Assembly: GCF_036323735.1 (NCBI RefSeq)
Contig: NC_086031.1
Coordinates: 44,076,225 to 44,140,224, forward strand
Length of the DNA stretch: 64,000 bases
Direction: 5' to 3'
From: Rattus norvegicus
Taxonomy: Eukaryota > Chordata > Mammalia > Rodentia > Muridae
Part shown: piece by piece, positions 38,169-50,103 of the stretch
Position numbering within the stretch: position 1 is the first letter of the stretch
Layout of the letters: the number at the start of each line of letters is the position of its first letter
Program-made: the position numbers and the translations under genes
The notes under the pieces: generated by a model
Told to the model about the DNA's origin: nothing
Database searches by the model: none
Seen by the model: the letters and a program-made list of their open reading frames with translations, nothing else

Positions 38169-40080
38169 GAGAAAATTACAATCTGTAACTGGCCATCAGA
38201 TAATTAACATCGATCATGAGATCATGAGTCACTCTGAGGAATCCATACTCCCTGTTTGTATCCCAAATCAATATTTTTTACCTTGAATGAGCAGAGTATG
38301 TCACTCCTTAGTACTGAATGGTGTGATTTTAAGAAAGTCTTTCAGCATAGAAGACTTTTTCTTTTTTAGAAAGAAACATGCCAGACGCAAGAGAAATACC
38401 AAGAGTTGACCTGACCATGGCATTGTAAATCCTTCTCATCTCCTTATGAGAGACAGTGAAACTATTTTGGGGTGGATGGGGTGGTTTGCGGGCTCAGCAG
38501 TTACTCTCTGGGCAGCTCCTGTCCTCAGCAGTTTATCAGAGCTTGGAGGGTGTGAAAGCATAAAACTTTAAGGCATGCATTTAATTCTTTTCCCTTGCTT
38601 CTCCCAGGCTTTAAAGGTGCATTGTTAGCAAGTATTTAAAGTTTATTAGATTGGACTACTTGGGAGTTCAGGTGCATTTTTTTTGATGGCAAAAATGGGG
38701 CGTATTTGTAGCTTCAGAATTACTTTGCCTTTGTGTCATAATAATGCCCAAAACAAATGTTACTTAATACAGTGAATTCTTTTTGTTTCTCAAGCACATA
38801 TGCCATTGCTACATGTCTCTGAAAATGGTAACTATTAATGCCAGGTTATGAGGAGAAAATTTAGGCCCCAAGGGATCCCTAAGTGGGTGGGCCAAAAAAA
38901 ATCAATGGTGGAACCTGAAACAAAGCTCTTTCCCATGGCTTCCTTCAGACAGGTTTGCTTGCGGGTGCCAGCGCGCATCATCTTTCACATGATATAAAAG
39001 CGCCCTTCACCCTTTTCTGAGATGAAGCCACCCCCAGAGAGAACTGCATTATCAATTTAATAAGAGCCAACCAAGGAACACTACAGTGAAGGACAGGAAT
39101 CCAATATGAACAAACAGCCTGATGTTTCCCATCCCCGAAACTGCCCTGAAAATGTCACTTCATCAATTAGAAGCAGTGTGTTCCTTGCTAAGGCAGAACG
39201 TAGTTTACCAGACACCCCTGCCCCATATGCTTGCCAGCCTGGGTCTAGAACAGCAAATCCTATGCTTTTGAGAACTTAGCCCATGCATTGACATGAATCT
39301 TTTGGGAGTCCAGCTTACACCACACACTGTGTGCAATCTCAATAATGTGTCAAGACACGGGTGCCTATGCTCTGAATGCAAGTTGTCACTGAGAGCCAGC
39401 CACCCCATGCCAGCGCGGTCTGCCTTTGTTGTACACAGTGAACTTTGAACAGTGAACTGGAAGAGAATGAAAATCATACTAAATGGGAGTTTGCAGAAAC
39501 ATTGATTTGTTTTCTTAATTAGCCTAGGACATCCCTAGTTGGGGTGGGAGAGCAATGATTTACAGTTACCATCAGCAATACTCAGAGAAATCGGAGGTAG
39601 ATGGATGGCTTCTGGATTCATGTAAATGAATTACGCAATTAGTAAAAATGACGGACATTTTAGCTTCTGGGGACAGCAGTGTCAGAATGTGTGTCCTCAG
39701 GAAAGTTTCGTGGAAGCGTTTCTGCATGGCTTTGCTCCCTCCATGTATGTATGCTTCATGTATGTGTCAGTGTGCTGTTCTCTAAAGCACAGACCAGAAC
39801 CCAGCTGCACACAATTCTGTCTGCTTTCTTCACTTTATACTTAGTGGGTCAACGTTTGTACTTTTGTTTCCCCCAAAAAAATATGATTTGCAGCCTTTTT
39901 AGGTTTTAGTCATGATCTGTCAGTGAATTTTGCAAGTGAATTTTACATTTGAACTCATTTTTTAGCCAAACTTATGGAAGGAAACCTGCCCTCCTTACAT
40001 AAATGGGTAACTCAGCCATTCCAAAGCATATTTTAAAGCCCACATGACTCTGCTTCTTATGTTAATAGTTCCTCTTACTG
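38169..40080. other. Unique intronic sequence
   Basis: No exon was recognised. At 38975-39000 the sequence GATATAAAAGCGCCC looks TATA-like and sits in a less AT-rich patch, but nothing else supports a promoter. Confidence 0.4.
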
Positions 40081-40400
40081 AGCGTCGCTGATGCAGGATC
40101 ATCAGCTATTTTCCTTTTGCTTGATGACATACATTTACTAGGATAAAGGCCAAGTAAGGCTGGCTTTAGACAATCGCTCTCTGCCTGGCGATATAGTCTG
40201 CTTTTATTATATTATGAGGCAGAAGGCTGTTTCTGCCTTTCTCTCCATTACCGGCTGCCTCGGAGGAAGAAGGTTTAGAACAAAAATGCTCTTTATTCCA
40301 TAAAACTGCAGCTCTCAATTAGTCCTTAATACATGTGTTGGGCTGATGGAATTAAGGTGGAAATCAGAGCCAAGATCCCAATTTGCCAGCTTGCGAGTGA
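40081..40400. other. Repeat-free stretch, possible conserved noncoding element
   Basis: No mobile element is recognised, CpG is retained (TACCGGCTGCCTCGG, GCGTCGC), and homeodomain-type ATTAG/TTAAT cores occur. This compositional appearance is only suggestive; conservation cannot be assessed from one sequence. Confidence 0.2.
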
Positions 40401-40687
40401 ATGGCAGGGATTCCATTACTCAATCTAGCTTGTTGCTCTCTCTTCGGAGGTCAGGCTGTGTGCTCCATGGTTATAAACCTTCACTTCTGCTTCTACCTTC
40501 CACATTGCCTTCATCCTAGACAGATCAAGTTCACTGTGGAAGGGCATATACTACAGACTTAAATTGTTTAGAGCCGTTCTGTGCTGTGCTCAGCCTTACC
40601 CTCTAACGTATTAGGGGTCTGTGCGCTCAGAGAGCATCTTAGTCCACTTTTCGATGGGAGAGCAGGAAGACCACATGTTATCGAGCC

Positions 40688-40720
40688 TTTGTTGTTGTTG
40701 TTGCTGCTTTGATTTGGTGT

Positions 40721-40752
<32 letters not shown>
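40688..40752. repeat. TTG and TG microsatellites
   Basis: Five TTG-type units at about 40689-40704 and about 14 TG units at 40724-40752. Confidence 0.93.
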
Positions 40753-40754
<2 letters not shown>

Positions 40755-43133
40755 CAACCACATATAGATATTTTTAGCAGGTGTTTCATACATAACAATC
40801 ATTTTAAGGGTATTTTATTACTGCCACCCCTTAATCGTTAGATTTTTTTCCCCAAAACAACAGGATCATAGTAATTGGCCTACTGTCTTGGATCCTGCCA
40901 TAAACCCTTCTTTTGCCTCCTACTCTAAAGACTACAGCTTCGTTTGGATCATTGGGCAAGTTTGCAACAGTGTAGAGACTGGAATATTCTTTTACTTCTT
41001 TAAAACTTATTTTTTCTAGGCAGAAGAAAGGACACACTTGGGACTTCTTATTTTCCTTGTTTCCTGACAGGCCGTGGATGAGCTATGCTGGAGAACTCGG
41101 GTGTATTTCATAGTAGGGAACATTTGCTTACCACCCTGGTGATTAACTGGTTGCAGCATTGGGCCTGAGACTGCTGAGGGTCGGGGGCGGTGTGAAAAGA
41201 TGGTTCCTGCTAATTATAGGCTTTCCTTTTGGACTTGCTCCTGTAACTCAGTCAGACTGAGTTTTAGTCTTGTTGCTGGGGGAGTTGCGGTGGAGGTGGG
41301 GTGGTGGGGTGGCAGTGGTCATTTGGAACAGATCTTCAGAAGGCTGGGTTGTTTTCACGTCTCCCCCTGGTGTGGGATTTAATCTCAGGTATGTTGGGAA
41401 CAGTTTTAGTTCCACCTTTTACTCCGGCACTGTCTGAGCTACCAGCCCCCACTCGGCTTCCCTTTTGCTCTACCTGCCATTAGCTCCCAGAGATGACAGC
41501 GCTACCAGCCCCTTCCCAGCGTTTCTTGAATCCATGGAAAAAAGACACACACACAGTTTGTTCCTTTACAACTTGCCTTATTGGCACAATTGTTGGGCAT
41601 TACTGTCTCCCACCTGGAAAGGTGGACCCTTATTAATATTTTTATTTCTGTCTCTCCTTACCTGCCTTAAACTTCAGTAGCTAGTACCATATAACCCCTG
41701 CCAAACATCAAACATCCATGACCACCTGCCTGGAGCAGTGGCCACAGGCTCTAGCTCCCCGTGAGAACTCACACAGCTGATGTATTCTTCTTCCTCCAAA
41801 GCACAGCAGAAAATAATTTTCTCTTTCCTTGTATATCTTTTTTGTTTCTTGGACCTGGAAGTCCCACCTGTACCTTCCACCCAGCAATTGGCCCCTGACT
41901 TTTTTTTTTTTACAAATGAATCAAGAACCAATTGGGGAACAGGGCCATCCCCTTCATAGGTAAGTCAACATAAAAGGGAAAACAAAATGTGATACAAGGT
42001 ACTTTTCTTGGCAGGCACTTACCAGCTTTCCGCTGCCCTTCTCATGAGGGATGGATACTCCCCAGAATACAGGGCATTTAGCAAACACTTGCTTTTCCTT
42101 TCCCTCCCACTGTGGGTTTTAAAACAAAAGTGTGAATCCTCCCCTCCATTCTAGAATACATTAAATTTAAATGATCCTAAAAAGTCGCATAGCTCTTTTG
42201 ATTGAGTCTGTCATTTTCACTCCTTATCCTGTAGTATCTTTCCCTCTTTATGTTAGAAGGTTCTTGAGACCAGTGCTGAAGTCAGTGCTTAGCATGCTCA
42301 GATGCACGTTAAGCTTAGCAGTGACATCACGCAGAGGCTGTACCAGTTTCACTCCTCTTTGGCCTTCCCGTTCACCACATCTTCTTCTTCGCATTCAGAA
42401 TGGCTTATTATGCCTCACCTTTATTTCCTGCTATGACCATCAGAAGTCTTATGAAATGCTACTTCATCATTCTCCCATTTTCTTTACCCCATTACCTATA
42501 ATCCCCAAGCTTCAACCTTCATGCATCGCGGCATCTGTGAACCATTCATGAGAATTACATTTAGATGTTTGTTTGCTTGAGTAATTAACAACCCACTTGT
42601 CCACATCAGTTCAATGTATGCCATTAATCCTTAGGCGTTTGCATTTGATAGTCTAACCACACACAGGGCTTCCTGCAATGAGTACCTCGAGTTATATAGC
42701 TTCCTTATTCAAAACACTTTTTATGATACAAATTAGTTTTCCTGGGTGTTTGCCATCCCATCGCTTTCTTGCTCACACTGAACAAGTAGGTGGGATGTGT
42801 ATCCTGGAAACAGAAACAGGAAAAGTGTGATGCTCTGAGCCTCTAGAAATAACTTGCGAAGTCCCTTCTCCCTTTTTCTTGTATCACAGAAAAAAAAAAG
42901 CTCTACACCTCAAAGCTTCCATTTCCTATACAATAAAAAGCTGCAAGCTTGAGGTCAAGCACATTCTACCTTTTTTGATAAACATCAAATACCACCAAAT
43001 ACTTTTCCGATTAGCTTACCATTTCTTGAGAAGACAGATCTATTAATGAGTGAGTATTTAGCCCCACCTTATTCCTTTCAGTTATGGGAAAAATGAATAG
43101 CCTGTAACGTTAACCAAGGCAGTCTCCTTTTAG

Positions 43134-43134
<1 letters not shown>
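40753..43134. other. Unique intronic sequence
   Basis: No recognised feature. A 126-codon plus-strand frame at 42171-42551 has no known motif. Confidence 0.45.

Positions 43135-43187
<53 letters not shown>
43135..43187. repeat. CT microsatellite
   Basis: About 26 CT units, directly abutting the minus-strand SINE that follows. Confidence 0.97.
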
Positions 43188-43191
<4 letters not shown>

Positions 43192-43348
43192 AACTATATG
43201 TATGTGCTATTGTGTACATGGGATTGCAGGTACCCACTGAGGTGAGAACTAGGTGTTGGAGCTTCAAGCTGTTGTGATCTGGGAACCAACTCTAGTCCTC
43301 TGCAAGGGCGATATGGATTCTTCTCCTACAAGACTTCTCTCCAGCTCC
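43188..43348 (-). mobile_element. B3/B2-type SINE
   Basis: The plus strand reads TGTACATGGGATTGCAGGTA, then GATCTGGGAACCAACTCTAG (inverted box B region), and ends ACTTCTCTCCAGC (inverted head). It is diverged. Confidence 0.65.
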
Positions 43349-43439
43349 CTGTCTCTTTTCTGTTACCACAGAGAAATCTGCTATCATGATGGATCTTGGG
43401 CTGTGGTATTCTAGGACACAGGCTTACTATTTAAATATG

Positions 43440-43640
43440 TATACCTGCTTGTCTGTCTAGCTGCCTATTTCTCTCTGCATCCTCTCACAAATCTATCACT
43501 CCTACCCATTACCTATCAATAATCTAATTAACATCTATCTTCCATCTACCATCCATCATTTCTATGCATCATCTTTTTATCATCTGCTGTCATCTATCTA
43601 GTGTCTAACCATATACCTATCTACCCATCATCTCTCTGTT
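43440..43640. repeat. Degenerate CTAT/CATC simple repeat
   Basis: Frequent ATCTATC, CCATCATC and TGTCTGTC units without a pure core. This is the remnant of a tetranucleotide array. Confidence 0.7.
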
Positions 43641-45432
43641 CTTATACTATATTGCATACAATATTCCCTGTACTCTAAACTTCTCTGAGACAAAAAAAAT
43701 CCTCTCTTCAATTTTAAGCAATTTTATTGTAATAAGAAAACTAGATATGAAACCTACCCCTTTTAAAATGTTCACTCACCATTCTCTACACCAGAGACTC
43801 ACCATCTACAGGCATGGCACCGTATGAAGATCTCTATAACTTAGCTTGTATAACAGAAATTTTGCCCCAGTTGATTTGCAATGTTCCTCCCCAGCCTTAT
43901 CCTCTGGCCCCACTGTCCTGCTCTTTGCTCACATCTCTTTGATTACGTTAGACACCTGGTGCAAGCAGTACCATGCACCTGTCCTCCAGTGATTGATTCA
44001 TTTCATGTCTGTGACGTTTGGGATCTCTTTTCTATTCCTTTTCTGAAGTAAGAGGAATTTGCCTCATCCAGAAGATGAAGGCAAGGCATTCAGACCCGAG
44101 AGAAAGATTCCTCCTCATGTTGTATTCATTGAGATTTTCTGTCAAGGGCTGTGGGGTTCAGTTACGCTTTTTACTTGAGCTTCCCCACGTTGCCCTGGTT
44201 GGTGTGCTTTCTCTGCTCAGTAAGTTGCGCCAGATATGGTGAATGCATACATTCATGTTACTGTTGTTCTTGTAGGCTATCACACAGTTTATAAAGCTGA
44301 AAAGAAACCAGTAATTTATGCTCTTTATGGTGCATTTCACTTGAAAACCATGATTTATTTTCACATTCACTTAAATAGCACACAGTTACGATCATAAATC
44401 AGCTACAAGTGAAGATATAATACAGATGGAGTATCCTCGTCTGGAATACCTGAGACAGGCTGTGGGAATTTATTTTGAAATTGGAATGTTGTATCTACAT
44501 AAGAAGATGCCTTGGGGAGGGACCCAAGTCCACACCCCAAAATCATTTGTGATTGTACACATAAGCTCAGGCTAATTTATACAGCACTTTCAGTGTACTT
44601 GTGTCTTAATTGCAACCCACCTCATGAGGTAAGCCATGGAATGTTTGATCTGTGATATCACGTGGGTGCTCAAAAATGCAGATGTTGGAATATTTCATAT
44701 TCTGGGTATCATACTGGCGATACTTGAGGTACATAGAGTTTTTTAATTAAATCATTTCTAGAGATTTGTCGTTGTGAATAATCTAAACTATGTCATCATG
44801 GGTAATTCTGGGCCTCTAGATGAGAGCCTTGCAGTCCCTCTCTATTAAGCACACTGTGTAGTAATAGCACGATGCCGTGCGACAGCCCTGAAGACAGGGT
44901 ACAGGGAAGACGTGGATACATATCCATGCAGTTTAGGATACTTCAGTTTCCGTTCTGTCATCATAGGAGGAAAGTGGATCCATGTTTATCACTTGTGTTG
45001 TCAGATTTTCACTTCTATGATAAAAAACGGGGGTGGGGAGGTACTTTTAGCCACAGTTCTTATGATAAGAAGCCCAAATAGCACACCCCATTCTCCAACA
45101 GTCCCTAAGGCTGAATATCCCTGTGCATGAAATGCATGTCTTTCTGAATCTGTGTGTTTTCCCCTGGTCCTTATGAGGCCATCACAGATTTAGTAAGGAG
45201 AGTTCCCAACTACTTAATCTAATGACTTCTTAGAAGCCCCATCAGAAACCAATAATCACACCAGATTTCTACTCTCAGTCTCATGATATAAGACTTTGGG
45301 TCCTGAATCCCTGTGTGCCCCTCAGAGTACGTAGGACAACTACATTCAAGTCAAAGGAGCACAGACAGTTTTCCCTGAGTGAAAGTGTCTGCCTTGATAT
45401 TGAATACTCGGTGTTTAAGAGATGACTAATAC
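43641..45432. other. Unique intronic sequence
   Basis: No feature recognised. Confidence 0.5.
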
Positions 45433-45536
45433 GGCCAGGTCTTTAATCACAGTGCTCCAGACACGGACACAAACAGACCTCTATGAATTCTAGGCCAGCT
45501 AGGGCTACATATGGAAACCCTGTTTAAAAGAAATAA
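45433..45536 (+). mobile_element. Diverged B1 SINE
   Basis: GGCCAGGTCTTTAATCACAG, AATTCTAGGCCAGCTAGGGC and GGAAACCCTGTTTAAAAG match the start, middle and end of B1 (7SL-derived) with several internal losses. Confidence 0.8.
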
Positions 45537-47204
45537 TTGATTTAGACCCAAAAGAAGACTACATCTGTAGGAAGAAAAATGGCTTTGAGCACTGCTCTGG
45601 GGCCGGGGAGGTGGGGGATATCCTTCATTATTACATTCAGGGGGGAAGCTATTCCACACAAAATGCCTTATGCGATCTAAGCAGTGTTGCAAATTTAGTG
45701 TGTAGACTTCTTCATAGTCAATGTCTTATTTCCGTGAAGAGGTGGCAGTTCCCTGTCTCTTTGAGTTCAACAAGGTTGGTATAATCCTTACATATAGCTA
45801 AAAACCACTAAAGCCTAAAGAAGCAAATGGCGAGCTGGAGTGTGGATGCGGCTGCCTCAGAGTCCTGCTCTGGAGATGTCTGGTTCCCATAGGCATTGTC
45901 TGCTCAGCCTGTTCCATGAAGCCCTTCTGCTCTTGGCCTAGGTTTGGAAAATTCCTAATAAGCAATAAGCTAATTCAAATGCCACAGGGCCCACAAGTTA
46001 ATTTAAAATTTCATTATTCATGACAGTATAACATCTTTTGACAAGAGATGACACTACCATGCCTCAGATTCCATTGGTCATTGAAACTGTAGATAAGTTT
46101 GGTATGTGAATTCCTCCTCAGATGCTGCAAATCCCAGTTGGAAACTGGGAAGACAGGAAATACAGCCACCAACTGTTTTTTTTAAATAAAAACCTAATTG
46201 TTCAATAATGTGTTCATCAATAGACTTAGTAAATAATGTTCAGTTTGCATCCTGAGGGTCATTTTTAATATCAAATTGAAAATACCCAATGCATATGTAA
46301 ACCAATGGTAACTACTAACCAGCCCAGTGTGATGGCATTCTGAGTATGCCTTCGTAGTAGCCACCTAGATGAAAAATCTAGAATGAAAAGATGCCTGGGA
46401 AGCTGGGGTTGCTTGGGAGGTGGGGTGGGGACTCATGTCAGCACTTGAACTAAACTAATGATTGCCAACAATTCTGAGTACTGTTCACCTGACCTAGAAA
46501 TAATCTACGGAGAAAACTGACTCCAGATTCCCTCTGAGAAACCCAGCACAAAATTACAAGCAGGATGATTTGCCCATAGATATCAGTTTGAATACATGTA
46601 TGGATTTTTTTCTCTTTTTAATTAAAATAATTCCAATCACTCTAAAGACATATGTCTGTTCTTGCTTCAGTTTCAAAAATTGTTTTTTTAAAGAGATATC
46701 CTTCCTTTTTTGAAATTGTCAAAGGAGCCTCCATACCCAAAGATTAAGAATAAATACATGTGCAATTTTTTATATAAAGAAATACATGTTGTCTGATAGA
46801 CACCTTCAAACACTTATTTTATGGCTTTCCTTTGTAGGAATTTTAAACTATAACTACTACTTATTATCCTCAAGAGGCTAGTCCCAGGACTGTCTGTAGA
46901 AACTAAAATCTGTACACATTCAAGTACATTATGCAAATAGCATAGTATTAGCATATTGGCTAGTACATTTTTGAGTATATTTTAAGTCAACTCAATATTA
47001 CTTGTCATAAGTAAAACAGTATAAAGAATGTAGAAATAGTTGTCCCATTATTTAGGGAGATAATGGTAATTTAAAAAAATCTTGCAGATACAATATTTCA
47101 TTTTGAGTACTTGTGGTACGTGATTGGTTGACTCTGTAGCCTGAAAATATAGAGAGCCGACTACCAACATCATCTGCACCACTAAAGAGCAGGCAGTACT
47201 CTTA
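45537..47204. other. Unique intronic sequence
   Basis: No feature recognised. Confidence 0.5.
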
Positions 47205-47758
47205 AGCTTTTGGGGTAAAATGTCCCCCAGAGGCTCACAGTTTCAACATTTGACCCCTCATTGGTTGCCAGTGTTTTGGAAGGCTGCAGAGTAGTGTTTC
47301 TAAACATTTCTAGTGCTGTGACCCTTGAATACAGTTTCCCATGTTATGGTGACCCCAACCATAACATTATTTTCATTGCCACTTCATAATTGTAATTTTA
47401 ATACTGTTATTTATCATTATGTATGTATCTGTGTTTTTCAATGATCTTGGGCACCCTTGTGTCCACGGGGTTGAGAACCATTGCTATAGAGCCTTTACTG
47501 TGTAGAGACTTTCTGGAGGAATTGGCTAATTGGATGATGGGCTTTGAGGTTTTGTAGCCTTTCCATGACTCTGCTCTGCTCTCTGCTTTCTGACTGATGA
47601 CATGATCCAACCAGTTGTAGCCCATGCTGCTAAAGCCTCAAGCCATTGTCTTTCCTACCAGGATTGACTGCAACTTCAAATTATGAGCCAAAACTTTCTT
47701 CTCTGGCTTTGCTGGCTGCCAGATATTTGGTTAGAGCAACAAGAATGTCACTAACACA
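47205..47758 (+). mobile_element. Rodent LTR-like repeat split by a DNA transposon
   Basis: The left part has GGTAAAATGTCCCCCAGAGG and a TTTGACCCCTCATTGG block. The right part has GATGGGCTTTGAGGTTTTG, CTGCTCTCTGCTTTCTG, TATGAGCCAAAACTTTC and TTAGAGCAACAAGAATGTCA. This is the order of a common rodent MaLR-type LTR. The two parts are separated by the element at 47292-47483. Confidence 0.65.
47292..47483 (+). mobile_element. URR1-like hAT DNA transposon remnant
   Basis: The body has GCTGTGACCCTTGAATACAG, GGTGACCCCAACCATAAC and CACTTCATAATTGTAATTTT. The inverted ends are TAGTGTTTCTAAAC at the left and GGTTGAGAACCATTG at the right. It is flanked by CTGCAGAG (47284-47291) and CTATAGAG (47484-47491), an 8-bp duplication with two mismatches, as expected of hAT elements. 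It is non-autonomous: no transposase sequence is present. Confidence 0.9.
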
Positions 47759-48779
47759 AATCATCGTTTGGTGGCTGGTAATTAGCTTCTACAAACTGAG
47801 CAGACATTGCCTATGGGAAACAGACATCTCCAAAGTAAAATGCTCAGATAGCCAGATTCACGCTACGGGTTTTTACCTATATATAAGGGCCATACAAACC
47901 TTGCCAAGCACAAGTGATTCTGATGATGAAGACTTGTGGCAGAATTTCTTACACGCAGGATCATGATGGCCCATAACGTGGACAGAGCTGCTTTCAGTCG
48001 GATCTTCATATCACACATTACATTATGCACAATCACATACAGAGTAGACTGGTGAAGCTGGAAACAATGCTTTTGGAGTAATGTGGCCCTTCAAAGTCAA
48101 GTCAGAGATGACTGAGAGTTGTTGACTAACTTGTAAAAGGATCACCTTGGCAAGCTGAGGGATAGAACCCATCTGGAGAGAAAATGGGAGCTCTGGAGAA
48201 GAGACTGAGACAATCTGAACAGAGAAAGGCTAGAATGGAAGGTCTTAGAGTTAGGGGCTGAGAACGCTGGCTTCATCTGAGGCAAAGGCACACATCTTAT
48301 ATGAAGTGTTCGCAACTCTTAGGGCAGCAGGAAGCACATTGTGCTAAGGATCTCGGTACTTCTAGGGACCATCATATCTCATTGCAGTAGGATCGAACCT
48401 AGCTACAACTTGCCAAGATATTTGATCCCAAATGGGCCTTTGAACAGATTTAAACTCTGCTAAATATCCGGTGTTAAAGTTGGAGGCCTCGGAGCTGAAG
48501 TTCTCTACCTGGGCCATTTGTGCCAGCAATGCTGTATGTTTTATTGCAACCAATCAGAGGTTCTGAATCCTTTCTTTCTCCATCCTTACTTTCTCCATCC
48601 CTCATCCATCCTTTTCTCTCTTACTTCCTCTGCATTTATTCATTGTTTTTGCCATGTGATTTTAGTTTTAGGCCCTTGAACTCTAAGCCTGTGATATATG
48701 ATAAAGACGACCCCAGAGCCCACTGAGACCCTACTTCCAAGCTCATGCAAGGAAGTCCATCTCACTAGAAAGAAGGTCT
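47759..48779. other. Unique intronic sequence
   Basis: No feature recognised. Confidence 0.5.
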
Positions 48780-49200
48780 CTCTGAGCACCACTTAATTAA
48801 ACTAACCCACGACGGCAAGTGCAGGTTTATTTCATGAATATTAAAAGGCTGACTAGCGAATGGGTTTATGAGATGAATCTGGAGCTGGCAAAATTATAAA
48901 AACCCAGATCCCCAGCGAAGACGTAATAAACAGCACTCATTTCTAGGAGAATGAACTGCTGCCTCTCTCAGAGGATTTAGAGTTTTCAGCAATGTAGTTA
49001 GCATCTATGGCCCTATTAAAAGCTGTTATTTTCCCCTAATTTGTGCCATTTAGAACTGATTTTCATTTAACTTTCCCACGGCTCATTTCTCCGCTGCAGA
49101 ACATTTTCATATGATTTCCTGATAAAGTCCACATGGTGACACATTTCATTATAAAGCTATAATAATAAAACCAGCAAACAGCAATACACAGTAGCCGGAG
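48780..49200. other. Repeat-free stretch, possible conserved noncoding element
   Basis: This AT-rich but non-repetitive stretch has several TTAATTAA/TAATAAA-type homeodomain-like cores and retained CpGs (CCCACGACGGC, AGCGAAGACGTAATAAAC). No mobile element is recognised. Suggestive only. Confidence 0.22.
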
Positions 49201-49594
49201 CTAAAAGATGACAGGGAGAAATCAGAACCTATGGACTTCATCTGATGTCCTGTTGCATTCTTGCCTACCCTGAGTCACTTTGAACCTCAGCTGTTGGGGG
49301 CAGATGAGGAGTCCTGACCTGAGGAACGACAGGGTTTTAGTGAGACCAGGCTTTTGGTTCTTTGTCATGCCAGTCCTTCAGAAAAAGGCAGCTATTTCTT
49401 TTGTGTGGCGTTTTATTGTCCTTTATAAAATACTCACAGTGCCGTAGCGTGGGCTACACTGGGAGAATTAAATGAAAGCCAAGTGGGTACGTTCAAAACT
49501 CTGTTTCAGGCTAATACTCATTAAGATCTCCAAGATTTTATGAAATAAGATCTCCCCAAAACATAACCTTTGCTCACCTCCTGCAAACGTTGAC

Positions 49595-49650
49595 CAAACT
49601 CTCCCTTCCCCTCCTCCTCCCTCCCTCACTTTCCCCCTCCTCTCTCTCCA
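49595..49650. repeat. CT-rich low-complexity tract
   Basis: Irregular pyrimidine run of CTCCTCCTCCCTCCC type. Confidence 0.85.
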
Positions 49651-50035
49651 GCAAACACATGCACATGCCTGTCTTTGTTAGTATCAAAAGTAAATATATG
49701 TGTGTAGAGTATAAATTGTAGGATTGTGTTTTTGGTGTATTAACTCAGTGTTATTTAAGGTCTAGATCATACACATTGTTAATATAACTAAGGTTAAAAA
49801 TATTAAGATACTGAGAAGGTACTCAACACAGATAGGGTTGAGGTGATACCTTTTGTGTGCGTTTGCTCCTCAGGCAAACACACTGTGGCCCTAACCACCA
49901 TGCTGGGCTGCTGTATGTGGATCTTGAGAGCTCAGTCTATGGCAATGAAGGTGTTGAATTTTCTAGGCTTTGCAGGGAAGGCAGGCATTTGTCAGCTAGA
50001 AGGCACAGCATGAACAGGTTTAAAATTGAGACCAT

Positions 50036-50103
50036 GGTGTGGGAATATAGCTCACTAGGATAGAACTTGCTTAGCCTAGACAAAGCTGTGGTTTAATTTT
50101 AAG
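50036..50103 (+). mobile_element. Old ID-like SINE fragment
   Basis: GTGTGGGAATATAGCTCACT, then GAACTTGCTTAGCCTAGAC and a decayed box B, follow the ID/tRNA-Ala order with many substitutions. Confidence 0.55.

Noticed and set aside
38975..39010. TATA-box-like GATATAAAAG as an internal promoter
   Set aside because: No CpG island, initiator or downstream exon supports it. TATA-like words are common in AT-rich introns.
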